DNA of 64,000 nt from Blastocatellia bacterium (GTDB lineage Bacteria > Acidobacteriota > Blastocatellia > UBA7656), in NCBI GenBank assembly GCA_035275065.1, contig DATENM010000050.1, positions 1 to 64,000 of the forward strand, in the 5' to 3' direction. Positions 17,823-27,074 of the stretch are shown in pieces. The first letter of the stretch is position 1. Each line of letters begins with the position of its first letter. The position numbers and the translations under genes were made by a program. Under the pieces are notes generated by a model. It saw only the letters and a list, made by a program, of their open reading frames with translations, was not told the origin of the DNA and did not search any database.

Positions 17823-18995
17823 ATGAATGAAGTGGAAACGACAGGGACGCCAAGCACTCCTATCAATGTCAAACCGCTGAAATCCTGCTGCAACCCGGAG
17901 ACGCACTATCCAAGCGGCCTGGTCACCTTGCAGAGGAAGAGGCCGAAGGGTCGAAGGGGTCTCCTTATAGTACTCGCAGGCATTGCAATCTGGTTTCTGA
18001 TTTACTTCCTTTTACGCCCATGGTCAGCCTGGGTCGCCTACACCGTTTTCGGCTTGCCGCATGATTCACGACCCGGCCTAGCCGTCGAATTCTTTCTCTT
18101 TGACGCGCCCAAAGTTCTCATGCTGCTTACGCTGGTGAGTTTCGGGGTGGGGGTAGCTCGCTCCTTTATGGGGGCCCGCGTCGGAGGGGTCCGTGCCTTG
18201 ATGACCGCGGGGCGACTGAGAAGCATGCTTGCCGGGAACCGCGAAATCCTCGGGAATATTTTGGCCTCAGGGTTGGGAGCCTTCACGCCTTTTTGTTCTT
18301 GTTCGGCCGTACCGCTCTTTATCGGCCTTGTGACCAGCGGTGTTCCGCTCGGCGTGACGTTTTCATTCTTGATTTCGGCGCCGCTGGTCAACGAAGTTGC
18401 TTTAGTCCTGCTTCTAGGTCTCTTCGGGTGGCGTGTGGCCGCGCTTTATATGGGCACGGGAATGCTCGTCGCCATTCTCGCGGGATGGATTATAGGCCGT
18501 CTGCGAATGGAGGCCTACGTGCAGGAGTGGGCATACACTGCTTCGATCAGGACGGGAGACGTCTCTGAACCGAAAGTGGACTGGGCGGAGCGCATTCAAA
18601 TGGGGCTGAACTCGGCGCGTGACATGGTTGGGAAGTTGTGGCCTTACATCCTGATCGGGATCGCGATCGGCGCTATCATCAATGGTTATATACCCGAAAA
18701 CATTGTGGCATCTATATTGGGGAAGAAAGCCTGGTGGTCTGTGCCGCTCGCCGTGCTCATCGGCATTCCCATGTATTCAAACGCGGCCGGTATTCTTCCC
18801 GTGGTTCAGGCGCTGTTGGGAAAGGGCGCAGCCCTGGGGCCCGCTCTTTCTTTCATGATGTCGGTCATCGGGCTTTCTTTGCCGGAGCTGATCCTCTTAC
18901 GCAAGGTCCTTAAATTCCGATTGATCGCCACGTTTGTATGCGTATTCACGCTGGGCATTCTGTTAGTCGGATACCTTTTCAACTTTCTGTTTTGA
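17823..18995 (+). CDS. arsP: ArsP-type permease (DUF318), probable organoarsenical(III) exporter
   Basis: A 390-residue membrane protein with about eight predicted helices. The family signature TPFCSCSAVPLFIGLVTSG is present, followed by ISAPLVNEVAL and, in the second half, the mirror GIPMYSNAAGILPVV. ArsP is an efflux permease for trivalent methyl- and aryl-arsenicals. The N-terminus also has a vicinal pair (KSCCNPE). A longer frame from TTG 17790 is open, but ATG 17823 gives the more usual start; neither has a strong ribosome site. It lies between the metal transporters and a DedA gene, within the arsenic island, which supports the ArsP assignment over other DUF318 permeases. Confidence 0.8.
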   Translation: MNEVETTGTPSTPINVKPLKSCCNPETHYPSGLVTLQRKRPKGRRGLLIVLAGIAIWFLIYFLLRPWSAWVAYTVFGLPHDSRPGLAVEFFLFDAPKVLMLLTLVSFGVGVARSFMGARVGGVRALMTAGRLRSMLAGNREILGNILASGLGAFTPFCSCSAVPLFIGLVTSGVPLGVTFSFLISAPLVNEVALVLLLGLFGWRVAALYMGTGMLVAILAGWIIGRLRMEAYVQEWAYTASIRTGDVSEPKVDWAERIQMGLNSARDMVGKLWPYILIGIAIGAIINGYIPENIVASILGKKAWWSVPLAVLIGIPMYSNAAGILPVVQALLGKGAALGPALSFMMSVIGLSLPELILLRKVLKFRLIATFVCVFTLGILLVGYLFNFLF

Positions 18996-19063
18996 GCCTT
19001 GTGGAGATCAACCTCCCGGCCAACCTTTCATCGCCGTACCAACGCCCCAAACTGGTCAAACAC

Positions 19064-19699
19064 ATGGAATTCATTGAGCACATAGTCTCACTATTCCAGA
19101 GGCTGCCGCCGCTCGGTGTTCTAGGCATGATGTTCCTGGTTCAATACATTGAAAATATTTTCCCTCCATCGCCCGGCGATATGCTGTTGGTTTTCGGCGG
19201 CACCCTGATCGGGCTCGGCACGGTCGGGTTCTTTCCATCCTTACTGTTGGCCACAATAGGCAGCACATTAGGCTTCATGACGGCGTACTACCTGGGGCGG
19301 TCTTTCGAAATGCGAATACTACACGGGCGACTTGGCCGCTTCCTGCCAAAGGCCGCGATCCTCAAGGTTGAAGGGTGGTTCAAACGATTCGGCCCCGGCG
19401 TCATCCTGATCAACCGGTTTCTTGCCGGGACGCGCGCCGTCATCCCTTACTTTGCCGGAATGTCGCGGACGGCCCCGCTTCTTACAGCCGGGATGAGTAC
19501 AATTAGTGCCGCCTTGTGGAATACGCTGCTGCTTTATCTCGGAATGGTATTCGGTGAGAACTGGCGAGTCGTTGCAGGCTACCTTGTGACCTACAGCAAG
19601 GCCATGAGCGTTCTGATCGCCGTCGCCATCGCGCTTTTATTAGGGTTTTATTTAAAGCAAAAGCGTCGCGCCGCCTACTCTGCGTCGAAGACTGAATAG
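19064..19699 (+). CDS. DedA-family membrane protein
   Basis: A 211-residue DedA/SNARE-associated protein. Visible family motifs are YIENIFPPSPGDMLLVFGG, the AYYLGRSF segment after the second helix, and RFLAGTRAVIPYFAGMSR followed by FGENW. Homologues are lipid flippases (PetA/UptA type), and some affect metalloid or drug tolerance. It starts 68 bp after arsP on the same strand; an in-frame extension overlapping arsP is possible, but ATG 19064 begins at the usual family N-terminus. The link with arsenic is only positional. Confidence 0.85.
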   Translation: MEFIEHIVSLFQRLPPLGVLGMMFLVQYIENIFPPSPGDMLLVFGGTLIGLGTVGFFPSLLLATIGSTLGFMTAYYLGRSFEMRILHGRLGRFLPKAAILKVEGWFKRFGPGVILINRFLAGTRAVIPYFAGMSRTAPLLTAGMSTISAALWNTLLLYLGMVFGENWRVVAGYLVTYSKAMSVLIAVAIALLLGFYLKQKRRAAYSASKTE

Positions 19700-19749
19700 T
19701 TATCGGCACAACGCCTTCGCGCCCTGGTTCGAGCCGTCCAACCGTATCG

Positions 19750-20154
19750 CTACGCTAAGGACAGGCTGGCCGGGCGCGGTGCCCCCCGCAACGGGATCGG
19801 CAACTGCGGGGCACAACAAATATTGACGAGCCGCTTGCGGTCGCGCTTCATCTCTTTATCCTCGGCGAACCAGGCCCCCACATCGGCGAGCAGTTTCGCG
19901 GCATGCGGGTCAGAGGGGGTCTTAACGCGGTAATGTATCCATTTGCCCTCGCGCCGTGCGACCACGACGCCAGCCTGTCGCAAGTATGCCAGGTGCCGGG
20001 ATACGTTGGGCTGGCTGATGCCCAATATTTCGACGAAGAAGCAAACACACATATCGCCATCGCCCATGAGGTTAAGCAGGCGCAGGCGCGTGCGATCGGC
20101 CAGTGCCCGAAACAACGTCGCCATATCAGCATTTTTACTAGCCCTATTAGCCAT
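19750..20154 (-). CDS. arsR: ArsR-family arsenic-responsive repressor (copy 2)
   Basis: A 134-residue ArsR/SmtB protein very close to copy 1 (1700-2101). The sensor cysteines are C36 and C38 (MCVCFFVEIL), the recognition helix is SQPNVSRHLAYLRQAGVV, and the extra C-terminal pair is C113-C114 (NICCAP). It is divergent from the third arsI-like gene, with a symmetric AT-rich operator between. It converges with dedA, with 50 bp between the stops. An internal ATG at codon 11 is an alternative start. Confidence 0.93.
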   Translation of the reverse strand: MANRASKNADMATLFRALADRTRLRLLNLMGDGDMCVCFFVEILGISQPNVSRHLAYLRQAGVVVARREGKWIHYRVKTPSDPHAAKLLADVGAWFAEDKEMKRDRKRLVNICCAPQLPIPLRGAPRPASLSLA

Positions 20155-20169
20155 AGAAGTATTATATCA

Positions 20170-20195
20170 AACATATTCGCTAAAGCGGATATGTT
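20170..20195. promoter_or_regulatory. ArsR operator between arsR2 and arsI3
   Basis: AACATATTCGC-TAAA-GCGGATATGTT is an inverted repeat with a single mismatch pair. Its AT-rich ATATTCG/CGGATAT core resembles known ArsR operators. It lies between the divergent arsR and arsI-like starts. Confidence 0.65.
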
Positions 20196-20251
20196 TTTAA
20201 GATGGTTGCTCGATTTTTCGACGTAGGGATGTCATGAAAGGGAATAGAGAT

Positions 20252-20722
20252 ATGGCTGTCGATGTAAACGAAAGAGTGAAGGCTCTCAAAGCGCATTTGG
20301 CGCTTAACGTGAGGGACGTACAACAAAGCATAGAATTCTATCGCAAGATGCTAGGCACCGAGCCTTGCAAAGTCCGCGCCGGCTACGCCAAATTCGACGT
20401 GCAGAACCCGCCTTTGAATCTGACCCTCAATCAAGTGTCATTCAGTGAGCGGGGGGCGCTGTCACACCTGGGCATTCAAGTCGCCTCCACAGACGATGTG
20501 CTGGCGGTGCGGGAGGGTTGGGTAAGAGAAGGTCTCATCACGCGAGATGAGATGCAGACAAATTGCTGCTACGCCATACAAGACAAGGCATGGGTGACAG
20601 ACCCCGATGGCAATGAGTGGGAGGTGTTTGTCGTGCTGGAAGACAACCTGCCGGAGACTGGAACCCCGACGTCTGTCAACCAACATTCATGCTGTGTAGC
20701 GCCTGTTAAGCTCAATTCGTGA
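20252..20722 (+). CDS. arsI: ArsI/CadI-family dioxygenase (C-As lyase-like), copy 3
   Basis: A 156-residue protein closer to copy 1 than to copy 2. It keeps iron ligands H15, H72 and E124 and the full vicinal pair C105-C106 (MQTNCCYA), and ends with a cysteine pair in the tail (HSCCVAP). The divergent arsR/arsI layout with operator is the same as at 2 kb, so the two loci look like a duplicated module that lost the second paralogue or gained it at the other site. ATG 20252 follows AAGGGA; an ATG at 20234 in frame overlaps that ribosome site. By family knowledge it would demethylate trivalent organoarsenicals. Confidence 0.88.
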   Translation: MAVDVNERVKALKAHLALNVRDVQQSIEFYRKMLGTEPCKVRAGYAKFDVQNPPLNLTLNQVSFSERGALSHLGIQVASTDDVLAVREGWVREGLITRDEMQTNCCYAIQDKAWVTDPDGNEWEVFVVLEDNLPETGTPTSVNQHSCCVAPVKLNS

Positions 20723-20942
20723 TGATCTCAGGGTAGTAAGTGAGAACGTGTTAAATAGAGTTTGTTTCAGGCCAACGCTCAACCGTGGCACCAGATCAGG
20801 ATGCCCGCAGTTGGCCTCCTGCCCAGGCGATTCGACAGCGATCCCATTCCGAGGAAGGTGTAAATCGTCGACGCGATGTCAGACGGAGAGGTCTTCGCGT
20901 AGAGACAGCCTGTCTGCGCATTCGGGGCCGTAGGAGATTCTC

Positions 20943-22502
20943 ATGAATAAACAGATAGCCAGGATGGTTGCTTACGGTCTTGTGCTCTTTATGACTCTTT
21001 CGATCAGTCTGAGGGCCAATGCCGAGCAACACACGAAAGAGATTGCCAAGAACGTGGGTGGTTCGAACACCGATACCAGAGCGTCCCGCCATTCCGCCGA
21101 CAAGGAAGAGGAATCAAAACCAGCCGCGGTCAGCGTTGAGGACCGGCTGAAGAAGATGGAAGAAGTGATCGAGCGGCAGCAATGCGAGATCCAGGCCTTG
21201 CGCGAGCAGATCGAAAAGCAGAAGGCCGCACCCCTGACCAGTCCGACCGAAGCAGTGGCGACGCCGGTCAGCGCCTCCGTACCCACAGATGCGAGCCAGA
21301 CGCCGGCGTCTGGCAAGAACGAGGCCGCGCCCCCCGAAGCGCAGAAGCGCATTGACGAACTCTACAAGCGTTTCGGCAGCCTTCGCTTCAGCGGCGACCT
21401 GCGCTTCCGCGCCGAGACCTTCCGCAACCAGGGCTTCGACGCGCTCGCCGAAGCGCCCGACCGCAACCGCCTGCGCGTGCGCGCGCGGCTGGCGCTCGAC
21501 GGCACGATCAACTCGCGCTTCGATTGGGGGGTGCGGCTTGCCTCAGGCATCTTCACAGACCCCATCAGCAGCAACCAGACGCTCACGGACTTCTACGAGC
21601 GCAAGCCATTCGCGCTCGAACGCGCTTTCATCCGTTATGACTCGAAGGGAGACCGCGTCGGCGTGCAGTTGGTCGCCGGCAAGTTCGAGCCGACCTTCCG
21701 CCGCACGCAGATGGTTTGGGACGACGACATCAGCGTCGAGGGCGCGTCCGAGGCCGTGTACTTCAAAACGAAGACGCCGCTCAGACAGGTGAAGTTCGTC
21801 GCTTTCCAGTTGCCGTTTAATGAAGTGTCGGGTGGCAAGGATGGCGTGCTCTACGGCGGGCAGGCGCAGACCGACTGGCAGTTCGCGCCGAAGTTCTCGG
21901 CCAACTTCAACGTCGGCTATTACGACTGGAACCACGCCGACCAGATCGTCCCGGCGCTGGGCGCGCTGGCGACGCAGGTCAACGGCGGCCTCTTCAACGG
22001 CTCTGGCATGACCGGCAATCAGAACGGCGCACTCGGCACCACCAACCGCCTCGTCCGCAACGCGGCAGGCCAGCCGGTAGGGTTCCTGGCGGGCTTCAAC
22101 CTAGTAGACGTGCTCGGCAACTTCACGTGGGCGGCGAGCGGCCGGTTCCCCATGACCTTCCTTGTTGATTTTGTCCACAACGCGACCGACCGCGTGCGCG
22201 ACGAGAAGGACGGCTACTGGGTCGGCGCGCAGGTCGGGCAGACGAAGGAGAAGGGCGACTGGCTGTTCGGCTACACCTTCACGCGCATCGAGCAGGATGC
22301 CGTGCTGGTGCCGTTCAACTTCAGCGACATCCTGGCGTCGAACAGTCGCGCGCACATGTCGACGGTCGCTTATCAGATCGCCAACGGGGTGACGGTACAG
22401 TGGACGGGGCTCTTCTCGCAGCGCGTCAACAGGGTGGTGACGACCTCGCCGTTCGCCCGTTACCTGAACCGCATGCAGTTCGACGTGATCTATAAGTTCT
22501 AA
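20943..22502 (+). CDS. Putative outer-membrane porin with N-terminal coiled coil
   Basis: A 519-residue protein with a signal peptide (ending near LRANAEQ), a coiled-coil segment at about 55-95 (EDRLKKMEEVIERQQCEIQALREQIEK), a proline/alanine linker, and a C-terminal beta-barrel of the putative-porin family: LRFSGDLRFRAETFRNQGF, alternating strand patterns and a terminal phenylalanine (QFDVIYKF). It should form a channel in the outer membrane, with the coiled coil reaching into the periplasm. GGAGATTCTC precedes the ATG. It is the last intact gene on the plus strand of the island, 220 bp after arsI3. Uptake of oxyanions for PiT is possible, but I have no direct evidence. Confidence 0.8.
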   Translation: MNKQIARMVAYGLVLFMTLSISLRANAEQHTKEIAKNVGGSNTDTRASRHSADKEEESKPAAVSVEDRLKKMEEVIERQQCEIQALREQIEKQKAAPLTSPTEAVATPVSASVPTDASQTPASGKNEAAPPEAQKRIDELYKRFGSLRFSGDLRFRAETFRNQGFDALAEAPDRNRLRVRARLALDGTINSRFDWGVRLASGIFTDPISSNQTLTDFYERKPFALERAFIRYDSKGDRVGVQLVAGKFEPTFRRTQMVWDDDISVEGASEAVYFKTKTPLRQVKFVAFQLPFNEVSGGKDGVLYGGQAQTDWQFAPKFSANFNVGYYDWNHADQIVPALGALATQVNGGLFNGSGMTGNQNGALGTTNRLVRNAAGQPVGFLAGFNLVDVLGNFTWAASGRFPMTFLVDFVHNATDRVRDEKDGYWVGAQVGQTKEKGDWLFGYTFTRIEQDAVLVPFNFSDILASNSRAHMSTVAYQIANGVTVQWTGLFSQRVNRVVTTSPFARYLNRMQFDVIYKF

Positions 22503-22643
22503 GGCTATAAGAGCCCTCCAGCCTATTGGAGTTCCCTCCGCTTTGACTTAGTGCCGAGGCGCTTTCGAAAGCGGGGCCCGCAAAGAACAAACAGGATGAG
22601 CACCTTCAAAGCGGCTTCACGCTCTGCTCTAACTCATCTGGTT

Positions 22644-22825
22644 CTAGGATGCTGGCGAGTAACCCGTCGCATTCACAAAGACTGATTCAATCTTTGTGAC
22701 GATCTTTCCGTTCGCCTCCGACTCCTCCCATACCCGCTTCCACTCCGAGTCGTTGCCGAGTTCCTCCCAGTTCTCTTCGCCGCCTCTCGGCTGGGATGGG
22801 CCAGGATGTAGATCAGCCCGGCCAA
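22644..22825 (-). pseudogene. C-terminal remnant of a NIPSNAP-family protein (frameshifted)
   Basis: Read on the minus strand, the region encodes LIYILAHPSREAAK in one frame and NWEELGNDSEWKRV...KIESVFVNATGYSP in the next, ending at a stop at 22644-22646. Together these match the C-terminus of NIPSNAP proteins. One extra base near 22780 separates the two frames. Nothing upstream restores the N-terminal half. No function is expected. The rest of 22503-22972 shows no gene I can support. Confidence 0.55.
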
Positions 22826-22972
22826 TCTGCCTGCCCGACCGACGCCGGGATAAATGTCGCCGTCATCGCCTCGGCGTATGAGCGAAGTCCGGGCGACTTT
22901 GAGAAGTTCAGACAGGCAAGCGATGGGCTGAGCGAAGAAGCCTTCTTCCAGATGTTATTTTGGGCTGTCGCA

Positions 22973-25648
22973 TCAATTGACATCCCTCTGCTCTTGGGCC
23001 TCAGCATCACTCGCGCCTCGCCACAACATCACCACCTTGTCCCTGCCGCCACTGGCCATGAGGTTCCTCCTTGGCGAGAATACCACGGCATTGCTGACAT
23101 TCTGATTCTCTTTGAGAGTCCTGATCTCCAGGCCGGTATTGACATCCCACAGCCTGATCGTCTTGTCCCAACTGCCACTTGCCAGTCTCTTCCCATCCGC
23201 TGAGAATGCAACGGTAACCACAAACCCCGCATGTCCTCTCAAGGTTGCTCTTTCCTGGTGGGTCGCCACATCCCACAGCTTAATGGTTTTGTCACTGCTG
23301 CCGCTCGCCAGGGTTCGACCGTCAGGAGAAAAAGCTACTGCGTTGACCGCGCTCTGATGTCCCGTCAGGGTTGCCACTTCCTGCCGCGTGCTCACCTCCC
23401 ATAGCTTCACCGTCCCGTCGATGCTCCCCGATGCCAGATACTTACCATCCGGGGAGTATTTTACCGCCTCCACGCTCTCCCGATGCCCCTTGAGGCTAGC
23501 TACTTCCTCCCCCTTATTTACGTCCCACAGCCTGATCATTTTGTCGGCACCCCCGCTCGCCACCTGGGTGCCGTCAGGAGAGTAATGCACTGCATTCACT
23601 GCCCCTAGATGATCGCCCAAAGTCATCACCTCCTGCATTTTACTTATGTCCCACAGTCTTATAGTGCCATCCAAGCTGCCACTGACAACACTCTTCCCGT
23701 CAGGGGAGCAAGCCAATGCGGTCACATGGAATTGGTGGCCTCTCAATATGCCGACCTCCCGGCCAACCGTTAAATCCCAGACCCTGACCGCCTCATCCTC
23801 TCCGCCGCTGACCAGCCATTCTTTGTCGGGGAAAAACTCTACGGAAAGAATGCCGCCTGTATGCCCATCCAGAACGACCTTCTTGCGGTCTTCGTCAATG
23901 TGCCAGAGCTTAACCGCCGCGTCGTCGCCCCCACTGGCCATTGATTTGCCGTCAGGCGAAAAGGCGAGCGAGCGAACAAATCCCCTGTGCCCCACCAGTG
24001 TCACCAGTTCTTGCTTAGATTTAATGTCCCAGACTTTGACAGTCCGGTCATTACCGCCGCTGACCAGCCGTCCCCCGTCTGGTGAGTAGGCCAGAGCGTT
24101 GATGTGGTCGTGATGCCCTTTGAACGTGACCAGGCGTTGCTGGTTATCGACGCCCCATAACTGTATCGTCTCATCCCAACTACCACTGGCGACCCACCTT
24201 CCGTCCGGAGAGAAGGCGACCGTACTGATGGCGTCCTGATGACCGGCGTAGGTGAAGTCAAGCCGTCTCCGCCCTACGTCCCACACTTTCACCGTTTTAT
24301 CCCAGCTTCCGCTGGCGATGTGTCTTCCGTCCGGAGAGTAGGCGACCGACCAGACCGTATCCTGGTGCCCACTAAACTGCCCAACATCCCGTCCGCTCTT
24401 CACGTCCCACACTTTGACCAGCTTGTCGCCTCCCCCGCTGACAAGCTGCTTCCCGTCCGGCGAAAAGGCGATGGCGCACACCGCATCATTGTGGGCGTTG
24501 ATTGATCCCACCGCCTGCCAGTCCTGCACCTGCCAGAGCTTAATTGTTCCGTCCCAGCCACCGCTGGCGAGTCCTTTGCCATCAGGCGAGAACCTCAGGG
24601 AGCTGATGTGGTCCGTATGCCCCTTCAAGGTTGTGACCTCCTGTCTGCGGGCCACGTCCCAGACTCTCACCAGGTCGTCTTCTCCGCCCGTAGCCAGGAG
24701 CCTGCCATCAGGGGAAAAGGCGACCGCATTCACCGCCCCGGCGTGACCTCGCAAGGTCGCGTCTTCCTGATGATGGAGCCGCCATAAGTAATACCAATCA
24801 AAACCTCGTTCGGGCCGCCAATCGTCGGTGTCGGCCTTCGGCAGGAAGGTATCCAGTAGTTCATACCCCCTGGTGGGGTTTTCTCCCTCAAACTCTTTAC
24901 CGGCGAGGCTGATGGTCGTGTCGTAATACAGCCGGCGAGAGCGGGCCTCATTTTCTTGGGCAATCTGCCGCTGCGTGATGGCTTGTTTGCGTGAGATCAG
25001 CGCGACCACCAGCGCGACGGTCAGCAGGGCGATGACCAGGCTAACTACGCTTACCGTAATGGCGAGGACACGGACTCGTCGCTTTCTTATGCGCTGCTCA
25101 ATGTCTGCGCGGTTGACGTCCAGTATATTGGCCAGCAGGAGGTACCAGGAACTATAGAAGATCCCTTTGTCGAGCCTGTCCCGCTTGACGTCAAAGCCCA
25201 GGTAGCTGGCGGCGAGCGGCATCTCCAGTGCCTCACATAGTGCCTCCGGGAAGGCCAGCTGGGACTCCAGGCCCGGCTTTGCCTCATTGTTCGGAATACC
25301 AGCCACCAGGACGGGGATGATGCCTTCAGCGCCGCGGGTGCTCCGGAAGCGGCGTATCTCGTCGTTTACGTAGGGGCTCTGGCGGGCTTCCGGTGAGCAG
25401 AGAACGATCAGTTTCGCGGATGCGGTAAGGTGATGATTAACCGCTTTATAGTAGTCAGCCCCGGAAAAATCACTCTCATCCCGGAAAACTCGTAACCGCA
25501 TTGACGTCCGGCTAGCGGAGGCCAGGCCCTTAGGGACCTTGAAATTGTTCAATGCTTTTTCTAGCGCGCGTGCGAAGTCAATGTTGTAACGGGAGTAGCT
25601 GATAAAAGCGTTATAAGAGAGGCTCTTGTCAGGTAACTTGGTCTGCAT
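22973..25648 (-). CDS. TIR domain-transmembrane-14xWD40 protein
   Basis: An 891-residue protein. Residues 10-150 are a TIR domain (YNAFISYSR at 12-20); E97 in SPYVNDEI is at the place of the catalytic glutamate of TIR NADases. A basic stretch and one membrane helix (about 193-218) follow. Then, after a linker, come fourteen WD40 repeats, each with a GH-type start and an SPDG turn, enough for two seven-bladed propellers. By analogy, the propellers sense or bind a target and the TIR domain cleaves NAD+ or signals. ATG 25648 is chosen because AAGGAGGAAG lies just upstream; the frame is open further to 25801. It stands alone on the minus strand in a relic-rich area. A defence role is inference. 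Confidence 0.9.
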   Translation of the reverse strand: MQTKLPDKSLSYNAFISYSRYNIDFARALEKALNNFKVPKGLASASRTSMRLRVFRDESDFSGADYYKAVNHHLTASAKLIVLCSPEARQSPYVNDEIRRFRSTRGAEGIIPVLVAGIPNNEAKPGLESQLAFPEALCEALEMPLAASYLGFDVKRDRLDKGIFYSSWYLLLANILDVNRADIEQRIRKRRVRVLAITVSVVSLVIALLTVALVVALISRKQAITQRQIAQENEARSRRLYYDTTISLAGKEFEGENPTRGYELLDTFLPKADTDDWRPERGFDWYYLWRLHHQEDATLRGHAGAVNAVAFSPDGRLLATGGEDDLVRVWDVARRQEVTTLKGHTDHISSLRFSPDGKGLASGGWDGTIKLWQVQDWQAVGSINAHNDAVCAIAFSPDGKQLVSGGGDKLVKVWDVKSGRDVGQFSGHQDTVWSVAYSPDGRHIASGSWDKTVKVWDVGRRRLDFTYAGHQDAISTVAFSPDGRWVASGSWDETIQLWGVDNQQRLVTFKGHHDHINALAYSPDGGRLVSGGNDRTVKVWDIKSKQELVTLVGHRGFVRSLAFSPDGKSMASGGDDAAVKLWHIDEDRKKVVLDGHTGGILSVEFFPDKEWLVSGGEDEAVRVWDLTVGREVGILRGHQFHVTALACSPDGKSVVSGSLDGTIRLWDISKMQEVMTLGDHLGAVNAVHYSPDGTQVASGGADKMIRLWDVNKGEEVASLKGHRESVEAVKYSPDGKYLASGSIDGTVKLWEVSTRQEVATLTGHQSAVNAVAFSPDGRTLASGSSDKTIKLWDVATHQERATLRGHAGFVVTVAFSADGKRLASGSWDKTIRLWDVNTGLEIRTLKENQNVSNAVVFSPRRNLMASGGRDKVVMLWRGASDAEAQEQRDVN

Positions 25649-25860
25649 TGAATCTTCCTCCTTCATTAGCCGCAGACTTGAGGGTGGCAAGCGCTTGATG
25701 CCTGATAGCAAGGGCGCCTCCTGCCCATGAAAGGAGGCCGTACCCACGTCGCGCACCATGAAACGCTTGCTGCTGACCGGGAGGGGGTTGATTCCGTCCA
25801 CTCATCATCTGCCCCAGGGGTTGAAATCGGTATGTCTGTAGCCGATGAGGTTGGTAATCC

Positions 25861-25920
25861 GCTGAGGCCCTTCAAGGCCAGGTACAGCTGTTTGAATGCC
25901 GCCTCCTCATCCGGGAACGA
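25861..25920 (-). pseudogene. IS256-family transposase fragment
   Basis: On the minus strand this 60-bp stretch reads SFPDEEAAFKQLYLAL, the conserved C-terminal helix of IS256/Mutator transposases. A stop lies just upstream in frame and the sequence diverges after it, so only a scrap is left. It marks past IS activity near the TIR gene. The remaining interval 25649-26190 has no gene I can support. Confidence 0.45.
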
Positions 25921-26190
25921 GACGTGTCAACGGTTTCCTCGAAGAGGTACTGAAGACGACCCGCCATGGAATGAGAAATAGCCAGAAAGTTCCAACAGCC
26001 GGCCGGCGCTTCTCAGATTGTACCCTATTGTGACCACCGATTCAGCTTGGCGTTCCGGGCGCATTGCTATGGCTCGTCTTAGCAAATGCGTTTCAGGCGG
26101 CTGTTTTTTCAGGATTGAGAGCATCGCGTGGGGACTCAGCGATGCTCAACCGTTTTCGCATGGAACCACTGAACTCGCTCTCAGGCGGGT

Positions 26191-26884
26191 TTAGCTCAAG
26201 GCGCGGTCCGATGCCACGAGGAACTTCACAAACGTGCTCTCTTTATGAGGTGCGTATCCCTGGCCTGTGAGAAAGTTTCGCCACAGCTCGCCATCGTATG
26301 CCGGCTCCCAGCCGGGCGTAATGATCCGCTCGGCACCGGGAAATCGCTTCATCAATTCCTGTTCGAAGCGCTGCCACGGTGCTCCGAGCAAAAAATCTTG
26401 TGACGGGCTATCGGTACGGATGAAAAAGGTCTACTTCCCAACGCATCAAGATTCTTTCCGCCCGGTAGTACCAGGCTTGCAGGCCGGCGACAATGTGGTG
26501 GTCACTCCCTTCTTTCCTGCTGTCTAACACTTCACCGATCTCTGTCCCTGCGTCGGTCTGAACGGGCGCTGTGGCGCTTACGGTTAAAACGATGCGCGGC
26601 ACGTAATAAAACGCTTTGCAGTGAACATAGTCGCGCTCGCCCGGATCCTGGAAGCGAATGTCGACCTCCTGGTGATTCTTACCGTAGCATTCACGGGAGT
26701 GATGCCAGAGGAAGAAAATGTCTTGCTCCTGATCTCCCGGCGGTAGCGGCAGGCGAGCGGCGCACTCTTCACGCTCCCAGTAGTCATCAACTCTTATGGC
26801 TCGCATCGTTTGCCTATACTCCTTCTCTCCGGGTGAGGCTTTATCGTTCACTGGTAGTGAAACATAAACGAGGTTATTTTGCAC
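26191..26884 (-). pseudogene. Unknown gene split by a one-base frameshift
   Basis: Frame 1 (26884 to 26408) starts with GTG preceded by AAGAGATGGA and encodes about 158 residues rich in aromatic residues (WEREECAARLPLPPG, FFLWHHSRECYG, YVHCKAFYYVPRI, LQAWYYRAERILMRWEVDLF). Frame 2 continues with IRTDSPSQDFLLGAPWQRFEQ and ends at 26191 (LVASDRALS). The join lies at a run of five T residues (minus strand) near 26428; deleting one T would give a single product of about 230 residues. The split may be a real mutation, a sequencing error or programmed slippage. I do not recognise the family. Confidence 0.6.
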
Positions 26885-27074
26885 TCCATCTCTTGATGTC
26901 AGTTGGAGTTAATTGTTAAGCCGTTTATATAGTTGATTCCCCATGGCTCCAGACCTGCGGTGAAGCTTTTGTCTCTATACGGGCTTGTAACCTGCTGAAC
27001 GTTAGGGTGAGTAGAGATATTAACGCCAAGAAATAACTCTTTAAGTGCGGGAGACTCACGTTACTTTCAGGAGA

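Noticed and set aside
22796..23203. Plus-strand frame with a protein-like piece (AYERSPGDFEKFRQASDG)
   Set aside because: It overlaps the end of the TIR-WD40 gene, has no ribosome site and no recognised family.
23000..24770. Regularly spaced similar units of about 126 bp as a possible repeat array
   Set aside because: They code for fourteen WD40 repeats on the minus strand.
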